From a virus: DNA of 21,484 bases. Position 1 is the stretch's first letter. The number at the start of each line of letters is the position of its first letter. Under the pieces are notes generated by a model, which ran no database searches, was not told the DNA's origin, and saw only the letters and a program-made list of their open reading frames with translations. Position numbers and translations under genes: made by a program. Below are positions 11,832 to 18,718 of the stretch, piece by piece. Location of the stretch: positions 1 through 21,484 of IMG/VR virus record IMGVR_UViG_3300031857_001615; one strand, written 5' to 3'.

Positions 11832-12613
11832 GACACGTTTCCTGTAATAGCACAAACCGTTCCGCTAATGAACAACACCGTAGCAATACCGCGAGTAGCT
11901 AGAGTTACCGTAGCTTTATCAGCATCAGTACCAGCAATATAAGCTGTAGTAATTGTGCAGGTAATCGTAATGTTGCCACTTGTATTGTTGAAGATAGAGA
12001 TAGCGTCACCTTCAGCAAATGTCGCATCAGGTATCGTTATAGAGCCACTTGTACCTACTTGTACATACTTACCTACATCACCTACAGCTAACGTGTAAGA
12101 GCTTGTCTTAGTGCCTACAGGCGGTAAATCACGGTAGCCAATAGGGTTAGTGCCATCCACCGTACAGTTAGTTAGTGTGCCTGAACTTGGAGTACCTAAC
12201 GCACCACTCGGTGCAACATAGTCTGTACCTGCAGTGGCATTTGCTAACGCGCCACCTGAGTTAGCTTTTAGAATCGCTGTACCAGAGGGTGGTGCTAAGT
12301 AATCTGTTCCAGCAGTTGCATTTGCTAAAGCACCGCCGCTATTAGCCTTCAACAATGCAGTCCCACTAGGAGGCGCTAGGTAATCTGTGCCAGCAACAGC
12401 AGCCGCAGCGACACCCCCAGATGCTTTGACAACACCCGTAATCGAAGCGCGTTTTATTAGCGCTCCAGAAGTACTATCAAACAGAACAAGTTCGCCATCA
12501 ACAGATGCGCCCGGGCCTTCAACCTTAGCCGTGTTCAGGTTGGTGAAGTTAGTATCAACTTCATTGTTAGTAAGCGGTGAGCCTTTACCGGCCCGAGTAA
12601 CGATAGTTGTCAT
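11828..12613 (-). CDS. Tail fibre/appendage protein with 27-residue tandem repeats
   Basis: 261 residues. The N-terminus MTTIVTRAGKGSPLTNNEVD then TNFTNLNTAK is a frequent phage fibre start (the VDTNF.NLN motif). Residues 74-137 hold a tandem repeat beginning AGTDYLAPPSGTALLKANSG, repeated twice in full and once in part. The C-terminal ~100 residues (YTLAVGDVGKYVQVGTSGSI then TIPDATFAEGDAISIFNNTS) form a beta-rich head seen in many phage structural proteins. It precedes the LamG adhesin with an ATGA overlap and could connect it to the tail. The ribosome site AAGAGG supports the start. Confidence 0.75.
   Translation of the reverse strand: MTTIVTRAGKGSPLTNNEVDTNFTNLNTAKVEGPGASVDGELVLFDSTSGALIKRASITGVVKASGGVAAAAVAGTDYLAPPSGTALLKANSGGALANATAGTDYLAPPSGTAILKANSGGALANATAGTDYVAPSGALGTPSSGTLTNCTVDGTNPIGYRDLPPVGTKTSSYTLAVGDVGKYVQVGTSGSITIPDATFAEGDAISIFNNTSGNITITCTITTAYIAGTDADKATVTLATRGIATVLFISGTVCAITGNVS
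12203..12394 (-). repeat. Coding tandem repeat, 81-bp unit (27 residues), two full copies plus a partial
   Basis: Units at residues 74-100, 101-127 and 128-137 of the fibre protein differ by a single residue between the full copies (ALLKAN versus AILKAN). The DNA differs more, by silent changes, so the repeat is old and kept by protein selection and not a fresh duplication. Confidence 0.75.
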
Positions 12614-12623
12614 GACTTACCTC

Positions 12624-13088
12624 TTATGATGCAGACAGAGTAACAGTCCAAGTGATCACCATTGTATCGTCAGCAGCCTTATTGACTACTGCAAATACAG
12701 TGCGGCAGAGCATATCACCACTGGACGATGCGTTAAAGATACCAGCCTCAGTAATAGCCCCCGTACCTTCACCAGAACCAAACGTACATACGTACTGAAC
12801 TTTTTCATTATTCGAGCCGGTAATAGTTGTGCTATCTAATGCTTTACGACTACCTAGTTGACTACCTAAAGCAGTGTCCCCAGCAGCAGCAGCCGTGCTC
12901 CCAGAACCAACAGCCATGTGGCTCATAACACCTTTAGATGTGCCGACCATACGGCTGATAATAAACGCCAAACCGACGTTTACAACCAAGTTCTCAACAG
13001 TCTCAGCGTGTTTGACTAGGCCGTTCTTATCGAACAATACAATGTCCAACTGACCATCTAACCATAAATTTTCATTCATAATACTCAT
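12624..13088 (-). CDS. Phage tail/fibre structural protein with AITEAGIFN motif
   Basis: 154 residues; AAAGGA precedes the ATG at 13088. Recognisable segments are TVENLVVNVGLAFIISRMVG, SHMAVGSGSTAAAAGDTALG, then YVCTFGSGEGTGAITEAGIF. The AVGSGSTAA..DTAL followed by TGAITEAG(I/L)F(N/D) order is shared by a broad family of phage tail-fibre or baseplate-type proteins. It is beta-rich without a signal or membrane segment. Its role is virion structure; exact position in the particle is unknown. Confidence 0.75.
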   Translation of the reverse strand: MSIMNENLWLDGQLDIVLFDKNGLVKHAETVENLVVNVGLAFIISRMVGTSKGVMSHMAVGSGSTAAAAGDTALGSQLGSRKALDSTTITGSNNEKVQYVCTFGSGEGTGAITEAGIFNASSSGDMLCRTVFAVVNKAADDTMVITWTVTLSAS

Positions 13089-13098
13089 GATAATTCCT

Positions 13099-13863
13099 TT
13101 ATGTAAAAGATCGAGATATACCTACATAATCCTCGAGAAAATATGTGGACTCCGCATAATCTTGGATAAAGAGTACACCCGAAGAACTTACCGAAGAACC
13201 CTCAGCCACTAAGCGTCTACCGTATGACCAGCTACGCCCTGTACCAACGTAATCCTCCAAGAAATAAGTCATATCGACTGTATAATCTTGGATACTTAAT
13301 GACCCGGCACTCGTCGTGTTACATATATCTATTAATACTCTAGCTAAATTTTTTGCCGCTGTATCAGTTATATATGTGGGTTCAGTTAGTACTTTAAAAT
13401 ACTGCGTAATCTGATCATCCCCAGCGGCTGCGCCATTAACATCATCGGTTGCATAGATATTTTCGGCAATACTTTTTGCTGGTAGTGTTTTAGCTACTAC
13501 TTCAGTTACGGTCGGTATTTCGTTTAGAACCTTTGTTACTTGTTTATTAAACCCACCGACTAGCGTATAGGTCTGATTCTCGGGCGCACCTACAACATAG
13601 TCCTGTAGGAAATAAGGGGGATCGCCGCCTTCAAACAATGCTACCCCGGTGCTAATATTCTTTCGCGGTAGGCGAATACTTGTTTCACCTATTGTAATTG
13701 TTTCATTACGAACTTTTGTTGGACGCTTTGAAAATAAATCCGTAGCGGCTGCAGTATCTGACCGTACAATTGCAGCGATAAACTCCCCAACAGCTACGAC
13801 CATACGCTTTGCCAGCGCAGTAGTTCGCAGCTTAATGTAGGGGACGTTTATCTTCAGTTTCAT
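13099..13863 (-). CDS. Virion protein with YFLEDYVG repeats
   Basis: 254 residues, overlapping the upstream stop by ATGA. I recognise no named family. The N-terminal ~70 residues hold ALAKRMVVAVGEFIAAIVRS then DTAAATDLFSKRPTKVR. Three copies of an aromatic-acidic motif are present: PPYFLQDYVVG (~82), IQDYTVDMTYFLEDYVG (~191) and IQDYAESTYFLEDYVG (~233), the last two followed by (T/I)(G/S)RS(W/F). The stretch between them is helical. The repeats may form small beta-hairpin modules. Location between the BppU-like protein and the fibre genes points to a baseplate or appendage protein. Confidence 0.65.
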   Translation of the reverse strand: MKLKINVPYIKLRTTALAKRMVVAVGEFIAAIVRSDTAAATDLFSKRPTKVRNETITIGETSIRLPRKNISTGVALFEGGDPPYFLQDYVVGAPENQTYTLVGGFNKQVTKVLNEIPTVTEVVAKTLPAKSIAENIYATDDVNGAAAGDDQITQYFKVLTEPTYITDTAAKNLARVLIDICNTTSAGSLSIQDYTVDMTYFLEDYVGTGRSWSYGRRLVAEGSSVSSSGVLFIQDYAESTYFLEDYVGISRSFT

Positions 13864-14189
13864 GTGAAGTCATCTCGCACAGTAAATTGCAACAGATCAA
13901 ACTGTGTTTCGCGCAAGCCACTACTTAGTAGTACCTCGACCTCACCTTCATAATCTCCAGCAGCTAAATCTAAGTCGCCTACCTGCCACGCTATAATTAC
14001 AATACCTGCACTAGCCGGTGCTTGGATAATCGCCTGTCGTGTAACTAAAACAGTCGTTGTATTAATCGCTCTCATATATAACGTAACAGTGCCACCTGAC
14101 AAATCTACCGGATCACCAGTTTGGGAATCAGTAAACGTTAGCCGTAATTGTGGGCCAGTATCGTCTTTTACTAAGCGAATGGTCGCCAT
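13860..14189 (-). CDS. BppU-like Ig-fold baseplate/appendage protein
   Basis: 109 residues. The sequence reads as one beta-sandwich: IRLVKDDTGPQLRLTFTDSQ, then TGDPVDLSGGTVTLYMRAIN, a middle strand GIVIIAWQVGDLDLAAGDYE, then GEVEVLL and DLLQFTVRDDF. The (V/I)K.DTGP.L..TF.D..TG.P.DL(S)G..V pattern is the hallmark of the N-terminal domain of phage baseplate upper proteins (BppU type). The start has GGAG upstream. It would link tail and fibres. Confidence 0.72.
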   Translation of the reverse strand: MATIRLVKDDTGPQLRLTFTDSQTGDPVDLSGGTVTLYMRAINTTTVLVTRQAIIQAPASAGIVIIAWQVGDLDLAAGDYEGEVEVLLSSGLRETQFDLLQFTVRDDFT

Positions 14190-14191
14190 GA

Positions 14192-14866
14192 TTAAACTCC
14201 AAACGGCTGCATCTGCACCGCAAAAGTGCCTCGTGCATTTCCAAGATTAGCCCGGGCACGACGCTCAACTAATTGAGTAAGATACTGTTTAGCATGATAC
14301 GTCGCCAACTCTTTATCTGACCAGTTTGTTTTAGGTAGCGCTAGTAGATGTTGTAGCGCACCGTGCATCATGACATCTTCCAGATCATTAAAAATTACTT
14401 CGTCCATTCCAGATGCTGTTCGTGTAGGTTTTAATGCCACAAACATCCGTACATTGTATGTGCGCTCTGCATCTGGTAATGGGAGCACCGCAAACGCATC
14501 AGGAGAGACTTCAGTTATTGACCGTGGCTGACTACCATACAACGCGATATCACCTGTCGCAGTGTACTTATCTGCCCACGCAGGGTATAGCTCAAGTGCA
14601 CGATCTAACGTTAGAACTTCCAATGGGTTGTTATTTAACGACACTGAAAACACAGCATGTACTTGTGAATCAAACGGTTGTCGATAACTGTAGATGTAGG
14701 TACCCGCAGTTAAATCAAATCTAGGTACTTGATACCGCCATGCAAGAGTGCGCTCACATGTTTTTACAGCAGCATCGCGTATATACTGCACAATCGTCTG
14801 TCGAGGACAGCCCGGAACGACAGGTTGTAATCGTACAGCGAGTGAAGAAAAGTCACGGGTAGCCAT
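14192..14866 (-). CDS. Phage head-tail adaptor-like structural protein
   Basis: 224 residues. The N-terminus FSSLAVRLQPVVPGCPRQTI then VQYIRDAAVKTCERTLAWRY has the RL.P.VPGCP..TI...IRDAA...C..T..WR pattern of a family of structural proteins next to adaptors in short-tailed phages. Further on are QVHAVFSVSLNNNPLEVLT, ALELYPAWAD and a C-terminal helical part (HGALQHLLALPKTNWSDKEL). The helix-rich core suits a connector ring subunit. Its ATG shares one base with the stop of the upstream adaptor gene (TGATG). Confidence 0.7.
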   Translation of the reverse strand: MATRDFSSLAVRLQPVVPGCPRQTIVQYIRDAAVKTCERTLAWRYQVPRFDLTAGTYIYSYRQPFDSQVHAVFSVSLNNNPLEVLTLDRALELYPAWADKYTATGDIALYGSQPRSITEVSPDAFAVLPLPDAERTYNVRMFVALKPTRTASGMDEVIFNDLEDVMMHGALQHLLALPKTNWSDKELATYHAKQYLTQLVERRARANLGNARGTFAVQMQPFGV

Positions 14867-15507
14867 CAGATCACCTGATTCGGGTCAAGCCCGCCTGCTT
14901 CTGTGTCAGTCACAGATCGTGACTGCAGACCGACACCTAACAACTGAGTGAATGAATCCTGATACAACTTAGCGCGACCAGAATTAACATGTTCGTTATC
15001 TACTGACTCTGCCATAAATACAACACCATCAACTAGTACTGGGAAATACACGTTCGGTAAAGAGATTGTGTCGTTCAATGTATACGTCGTAGGAGACGCT
15101 ACATATTCACCAACTAGTATGACGCTCGATATAGGTCTAGGAACTAAAAAGAACTGCGTAGGATTACGCACATGACGCATGTAATTAACTGGTACTCCGG
15201 GAGACTCTGTACGCCATTCGGGGTACGTTTGATCTAACATCTCTCGGGATACTTCTGTAATTGCGTCACCATTTTTTACTTGGAATATTTCTATCAAACG
15301 CATAGCACCTGCGGGGCAACTCTGAACTACTGAGTTTGCAGTAACACTAATATCACCAATGACTGTGAATAAATCAGGACGAAGAATAGCGATACGCTTT
15401 ATCGTGGTATTAACAAACCCCAATAAAGTATTATCGCTATAACGAAAGGTTACACGCGTATCTTGTACAACCTGTCGTACTTCAGTAATGACTTCGTTCG
15501 GTGTCAT
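14866..15507 (-). CDS. Phage adaptor protein (DUF6682-like)
   Basis: 213 residues. It starts with a helical domain, VITEVRQVVQDTRVTFRYSD then NTLLGFVNTTIKRIAILRPD LF, whose RYSD..LL.F(L/V)N.....I...RPDLF pattern matches the phage adaptor family I know as DUF6682. Beta strands follow (MRLIEIFQVKNGDAITEVSR, then TQFFLVPRPISS) and the end returns to helices (GRAKLYQDSFTQLLGVG). Such proteins sit between portal and tail. Overlap ATGA with the upstream gene. Confidence 0.78.
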   Translation of the reverse strand: MTPNEVITEVRQVVQDTRVTFRYSDNTLLGFVNTTIKRIAILRPDLFTVIGDISVTANSVVQSCPAGAMRLIEIFQVKNGDAITEVSREMLDQTYPEWRTESPGVPVNYMRHVRNPTQFFLVPRPISSVILVGEYVASPTTYTLNDTISLPNVYFPVLVDGVVFMAESVDNEHVNSGRAKLYQDSFTQLLGVGLQSRSVTDTEAGGLDPNQVI

Positions 15508-15770
15508 TCAGGTAGTCCCCTAGATGCATCAGCCGCTAACTCAGGCGGAGTATAGACTGGTGGCTCAGGAATGTCAGCAGTTGTTAGATCAAGTGCAGCT
15601 TTTCGTCGTGTACGCGCTACCTTAACTTCTTCTACAGCGTTCGGGTTAACAAATCGTTCTGGGTATGCAACCTCCTCAGATACGACTTCGCACTCAGGAT
15701 TACGCGCAAGAATATCGTTGTAATCGTAAATAAAACCGTCTTTTCTTACACGGATGTACATTTTGCTCAT
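15504..15770 (-). CDS. Small virion-cluster protein, RKDGFIYDYNDILARNP type
   Basis: 88 residues. The N-terminal half, MYIRVRKDGFIYDYNDILAR then NPECEVVSEEVAYPERFVN, forms a compact unit that recurs in small proteins of phage structural clusters, where residues VRKDGFIY and NP.CEV are conserved. The C-terminal half is a charged and Pro-rich tail. Function unknown. A minor head or completion protein is possible from its place before the adaptors. Confidence 0.65.
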   Translation of the reverse strand: MSKMYIRVRKDGFIYDYNDILARNPECEVVSEEVAYPERFVNPNAVEEVKVARTRRKAALDLTTADIPEPPVYTPPELAADASRGLPE

Positions 15771-15772
15771 TG

Positions 15773-15955
15773 TTATTTTCCTAGTTTCTTTAGTGTTTGC
15801 GCTAGCCGCGCACGTTGTCCAGTTTTACCCGGCATCTTTGTAGCCTTAGCTAACTTTTCCGTCGGGATTGTTTGACCTTTCTTTACACCTAACGTTTTAC
15901 GTAAAGCTCCGGGCTTTTTAATTGCACCTTGAATCCAGTTCGCTGAAACTGCCAT
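15773..15955 (-). CDS. Small basic protein, AIKKPGALRKTLGV type
   Basis: 60 residues, strongly basic, with NWIQGAIKKPGALRKTLGVK then KGQTIPTEKLAKATKMPGKT and QRARLAQTLKKL. The W(I)..AI(K)KPGALR..LG(V)..G..IP pattern is frequent in tiny proteins of marine and freshwater phage structural regions. High charge and small size suit a DNA-associated virion component, but that is inference. No known function. Confidence 0.65.
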   Translation of the reverse strand: MAVSANWIQGAIKKPGALRKTLGVKKGQTIPTEKLAKATKMPGKTGQRARLAQTLKKLGK

Positions 15956-15957
15956 GG

Positions 15958-16194
15958 TTATTTACTCCTTCGTTTCCCTGATGGGGTTACAGGCCATGAC
16001 TGCCTTGTTGGCCCAGTTTTCTTTGTAGAAATAGTCTTTTTATCTGCAGCAGTTAACTTCTTTGCGGCTTCTTGCGGGCGGCAAGCAGGGTATCCGCGCT
16101 TAGATTTCTCCGCGCCAGAACGTCCACACTCTTGTCCGGTTTTAACATCAACCCATTTTTCACCGAACCATTTGCCTAAGCCGCCTTTAGCCAT
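15958..16194 (-). CDS. Small basic protein, WFGEKWVDVKTGQECGR type
   Basis: 78 residues. GLGKWFGEKWVDVKTGQECG followed by RSGAEKSKRGYPACRP is a recognisable unit of small phage and cyanobacterial proteins with conserved W(F/V).E.WVD......CGR......YP.CRP and two cysteines that may pair or bind metal. The C-terminal half is Lys/Thr-rich and basic. Function unknown. It overlaps the upstream short gene by 8 bases. Confidence 0.7.
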   Translation of the reverse strand: MAKGGLGKWFGEKWVDVKTGQECGRSGAEKSKRGYPACRPQEAAKKLTAADKKTISTKKTGPTRQSWPVTPSGKRRSK

Positions 16195-16360
16195 TTTTCT
16201 TTACTCGGTTGTCAGCACCAGACCAAGTACCTCCGCGTTTTTTATACTCTTTAGCAGCCCAAGCATTTGCATACGCAGACGGGTAGACATCAAACTTTCG
16301 TTTGGCTTCTGCTTTTACACGGCTCCAAAGCGCTGCGTTGTTTGGTTTAGATGTAGCCAT
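16187..16360 (-). CDS. Small basic protein, YPSAYANAWAAKEYKKRGG type
   Basis: 57 residues from the ATG at 16360 (CAGGAG eight bases upstream). The 38 extra residues open to 16474 lie inside the endonuclease gene and are rejected. The core WSRVKAEAKRKFDVYPSAYA then NAWAAKEYKKRGG is a widespread short phage motif, (R)FDVYPSAYANAWA...YKRRGG. The C-terminus is basic. Role unknown. It is one of four small basic proteins encoded between the appendage genes and the adaptors. Confidence 0.7.
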   Translation of the reverse strand: MATSKPNNAALWSRVKAEAKRKFDVYPSAYANAWAAKEYKKRGGTWSGADNRVKKNG

Positions 16361-16361
16361 G

Positions 16362-16775
16362 TCAGCACTCCTGAACTGATTTAAGGTACGTATCCCACTT
16401 TGGAGAATCTGAGGACGCGTACAGATACTGAGCAGCAAACTCAAGTAACTGCGGGTCATCCCTAAAATGCCCAAGCCCTCGGTTACAGTGGTTACATAAC
16501 ATTCCGCGTACCTGCCCAGTTACATGGTCATGATCAACTACAAGTGGCTCATTGCTCCCACATATAACGCATTCTTTCACAGACGCCTTTATATCCAGTA
16601 GCACTGCGTCACTGATTACGTTACGAAACCTACCACGGTTTATACCGTTTCTGTAAGTAGCTCGACAAACTCGGCACCAACTATCCAACCCATTACGCTT
16701 CCTATTATGGGGCGGAAAGAACTCAGTAGTTCCGGGTTTCTCGTTATTACAACGAGTACAGGTCAGCAGTTCCAT
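16362..16775 (-). CDS. Endonuclease VII-like HNH nuclease
   Basis: 137 residues. An N-terminal zinc-binding part has CTRC (6-9) and WCRVC (34-37). The nuclease core is ECVICGSNEPLVVDHDHVTG then QVRGMLCNHCNRGLGHFRDD, with Cys69/Cys72 and Cys94/Cys97 as zinc ligands and DHDH (81-84) as the catalytic motif of recombination endonuclease VII. The enzyme family cleaves branched DNA; small versions also act as free-standing homing nucleases. It lies alone among virion genes, overlapping the upstream gene by 13 bases and ending one base before the next start. Mobile origin or a packaging role are both possible. Confidence 0.88.
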   Translation of the reverse strand: MELLTCTRCNNEKPGTTEFFPPHNRKRNGLDSWCRVCRATYRNGINRGRFRNVISDAVLLDIKASVKECVICGSNEPLVVDHDHVTGQVRGMLCNHCNRGLGHFRDDPQLLEFAAQYLYASSDSPKWDTYLKSVQEC

Positions 16776-17017
16776 GCTTTGAGCGCCAACGCCTTACGGG
16801 TCGGGCGTCCTTTTTCGTCTTTCATAGGTCCCGGCATCCCGGACATCCGGGCGCAAAACGAATTACGCCGTCCCTTATCTTCTTTGGTTTTCGGATTCGG
16901 CGCCGGAGGTTTTAGATTACCGCCAGTCGCCTTGTTATAAGACGCACGACCCTTTGCATTCAAACCACCTTTAGGGTCTTTGCCTTCTTTGCGTTGCCAT
17001 GCTGGGGTCTTAGCCAT
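16763..17017 (-). CDS. Small basic protein, PAWQRKEGKDPKGGLNAKGR type (DUF6321-like)
   Basis: 84 residues. The N-terminus TPAWQRKEGKDPKGGLNAKG and the later RRNSFCARMSGMPGPMKDEK then KALALKAWNC are close to a known short phage family (I recall it as DUF6321) with W.R..G.NP.GGLN..GR and R..SF.ARM.GM motifs. It is very basic and Gly/Pro rich. The function is unknown. A virion-associated role is inferred from its constant place in structural clusters. Confidence 0.75.
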   Translation of the reverse strand: MAKTPAWQRKEGKDPKGGLNAKGRASYNKATGGNLKPPAPNPKTKEDKGRRNSFCARMSGMPGPMKDEKGRPTRKALALKAWNC

Positions 17018-17025
17018 AACTACTC

Positions 17026-17922
17026 CTATGCGTTGACTGCTTTGATTACAGCAAAGTTCAACACAAGCGCCTCTGATAAGCTGCCGCTACTATGGTTGAA
17101 CAGCGATATACGGCATGAGCCGGAGTTAATAAGTTCGACTTGCGTTGCGTAGGCACCGGCGGTTCCGCCAGACGCAATATTCACAATGAGTACATCAGTA
17201 GTATCGATATAGCTGTTTGTCAGTACAAACGACACAGAAGTATCCTGCGACAGTGCGGCATTGTGCATCGTAATCTGACCGCATAACTTGTTCAGCGTAA
17301 CGCCTGTAGACTTACTAGTGTCTTGTGTGACTGTACCGCCAGTGCTGGCACCGCCATAGCCCATTGGCTTGGTCATGATGATCTCACCAGTGCCGTTTGG
17401 AGAGATAGTGATATTTCCGTTAGTATCAGTACTGCTTAGTGTATTACTAGTCAGGCGTAAGTTGCCACCATTGGTAGTCGTCGTACCAGTAACAGTAGTA
17501 GCAGATATTAATGTAATACCAGTAAACGATCCCCCAGCAAATGACACTGCGCCAGTGATTGCGCCGCCAGTAATATTGGCCTTGTCGATATTAACCGTGC
17601 CGGTGCCATTTGGGGCGAGGACAATATTACCGTTAACGTCTGTTGACGATATGGTGTTCCCACTAATCGCAAGGTTGTCGGTTACAACTTCCCCAGTACC
17701 ATTGGGTGCAAGGACAATATTCCCGTTTGTATCAGTCGATGAAATAGTATTCCCATCGATTTTAATATTGTCCACCGACACAGACAGAGTACCCACTTTT
17801 AATGCTGTAGCAACGCCAGTGCCGCTATAAACGACTTTCTCAGCAGCCTCAGGGCCATCGTTTACATGTAGCAGTTGGTCGTATGTGGTGGCAATTGTGC
17901 TACCTGTCAGATTAGTTGGCAT
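17026..17922 (-). CDS. Tail fibre-like protein with NTISSTDTNGNI repeats
   Basis: 298 residues. Three copies of a ~30-residue unit, GNTISSTDTNGNIVLAPNGT at ~57 and ~88, and SNTLSSTDTNGNITISPNGT at ~159, separated by beta-rich Gly/Thr sequence. This repeat is typical of trimeric phage fibre shafts, where each copy adds a beta-helical turn. The C-terminal ~110 residues (VTLNKLCGQITMHNAALSQD and on) resemble a common capping domain with TSVSFVLTNSYI. Start: ATG at 17922 with AGGGAT upstream. It may be a head or tail fibre. Confidence 0.75.
   Translation of the reverse strand: MPTNLTGSTIATTYDQLLHVNDGPEAAEKVVYSGTGVATALKVGTLSVSVDNIKIDGNTISSTDTNGNIVLAPNGTGEVVTDNLAISGNTISSTDVNGNIVLAPNGTGTVNIDKANITGGAITGAVSFAGGSFTGITLISATTVTGTTTTNGGNLRLTSNTLSSTDTNGNITISPNGTGEIIMTKPMGYGGASTGGTVTQDTSKSTGVTLNKLCGQITMHNAALSQDTSVSFVLTNSYIDTTDVLIVNIASGGTAGAYATQVELINSGSCRISLFNHSSGSLSEALVLNFAVIKAVNA
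17377..17772 (-). repeat. Coding repeats of the NTISSTDTNGNI fibre unit (three copies)
   Basis: Copies at residues 51-80, 82-111 and 153-182 of the fibre protein; the first two are adjacent, the third sits ~40 residues further on and has diverged (ITISPNGTG for IVLAPNGTG). Confidence 0.75.
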
Positions 17923-17934
17923 TATCTATCCCTA

Positions 17935-18276
17935 TCAACCACGTAGAATCAGAGTAATATCAACCGCGTTAGCCGAGCCACTAGTAAGGCTTGGTTTAAA
18001 GTATGCAGCCGAAGAAGAAAGTTCAAAGATAGCGCCTGATGTAGCGCTTACTGTTGTACCACTTGTATCTTTTAGATCATAGAACGTCGTATTGTCGTTT
18101 GATACTTGTAATTTAACTGTAGCCCCGCCGAACGTGCCACCGATCTGCACACTCGCGGGTGTTAGTTTACGCCCGGGTACTGGTAACGATGTAATAGTGT
18201 CGCCAGTAACTATATCCGCCCATGTAACCCGTGGGATACCATCGACAACAGAAGTTATAGGTGAAACAGTAGCCAT
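17935..18276 (-). CDS. Small beta-rich virion protein
   Basis: 113 residues from the ATG at 18276, with CGGAG six bases upstream. The 13-residue extension from 18315 would be coded by the intergenic hairpin and is rejected. The sequence (VTWADIVTGDTITSLPVPGR, GGTFGGATVKLQVSNDNTTF, then FELSSSAAYFKPSLTSGSA) is a single beta-sandwich, with the GGA(T)V.LQ.SND...F..L pattern of phage structural proteins such as head decoration or fibre domains. Role in the particle unknown. Confidence 0.7.
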   Translation of the reverse strand: MATVSPITSVVDGIPRVTWADIVTGDTITSLPVPGRKLTPASVQIGGTFGGATVKLQVSNDNTTFYDLKDTSGTTVSATSGAIFELSSSAAYFKPSLTSGSANAVDITLILRG

Positions 18277-18294
18277 AATAATCTCCGTGGAGGA

Positions 18295-18308
18295 GGGGCC
18301 GAAGCCCC
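18295..18308 (-). terminator. GC hairpin with UUCG loop between virion genes
   Basis: In the transcript the sequence is GGGGC-UUCG-GCCCC, a five-pair stem with a stable C(UUCG)G tetraloop, possibly lengthened by GGA/UCC across a bulged C. It lies just after the stop of 18315-18680. No U-run follows, so it is not a textbook intrinsic terminator. Partial termination, a pause, or mRNA 3'-end protection are the likely roles. Confidence 0.5.
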
Positions 18309-18314
18309 GTCCCA

Positions 18315-18680
18315 TTAGCCTGCAGCCATCACGACCCAGTTAGAGCCGTCGCTAATCAATGTCGCCCATTTACCAGCAGTAGCCGCAAGAATTGCAGTAC
18401 CAGCAGTATTGGAGTCAATTGGTTTTACATTAGATGAAGCAGACACAACCGTGTAAGCGGCAATAGTTTTAATCCTTATCTCACGACCAGCCCAAGACGC
18501 AGCGGCAGGAAGTGTGACACTGATCGAAGCAGAGCCGTTGCAGACAAGATTATTCTCGTTCTGCGCTACGGTAAAAGCAGCCGTTTTAATAACCGGAGCC
18601 GTGGTAGAGAACGTAGTAGCAGCAATACGACCACCATTAATGGTCACATTATCTTGTGCTATACCAGTATAAAGACCCAT
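18315..18680 (-). CDS. Small virion protein with GREIRIKTIAAYTV motif
   Basis: 121 residues. Segments VAQNENNLVCNGSASISVTL, then AGREIRIKTIAAYTVVSASS, then GKWATLISDGSNWVVMAAG form the beta-rich C-terminal head widely seen in phage fibre or appendage proteins (G.(T/E)I.IK......V.......S.G..W..(L/V)). The N-terminus is short. AAGGAG precedes the ATG. It is framed by the two hairpins, directly after the capsid genes. A head or tail appendage is likely. Confidence 0.7.
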   Translation of the reverse strand: MGLYTGIAQDNVTINGGRIAATTFSTTAPVIKTAAFTVAQNENNLVCNGSASISVTLPAAASWAGREIRIKTIAAYTVVSASSNVKPIDSNTAGTAILAATAGKWATLISDGSNWVVMAAG

Positions 18681-18695
18681 ATCAATCTCCTTAAA

Positions 18696-18713
18696 CGGGG
18701 GGCGTACCCCCCG
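18696..18713 (-). terminator. Strong GC hairpin (UACG loop) after the decoration gene
   Basis: The transcript reads CGGGGGG-UACG-CCCCCCG: seven GC pairs closing a four-base UNCG-type loop, starting five bases after the TAA of 18719-19174. It is followed by UUUAA, a weak U-run, and then the AAGGAG ribosome site of the next gene. Its place after the capsid genes resembles the partial terminator found after gene 10 of T7. Confidence 0.6.
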
Positions 18714-18718
18714 CCTGA

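Noticed and set aside
12203-12394. Possible CRISPR or recent DNA duplication
   Set aside because: The repeats are in frame, 81 bp long, contiguous and diverged at silent sites, so they are protein repeats.
9807-13088. Diversity-generating retroelement near the adhesin
   Set aside because: No reverse transcriptase, template repeat or adenine-biased variable copy was seen in the window.
17369-17830. Plus-strand 153-residue ORF opposite the fibre repeats
   Set aside because: It results from the repeat composition of the fibre gene (antisense of Thr/Asn/Gly codons gives Val/Pro). There is no start signal.
18295-18315. Extension of the 17935-18276 gene through the hairpin to 18315
   Set aside because: The added residues come from the hairpin sequence, and the ATG at 18276 has a good ribosome site.
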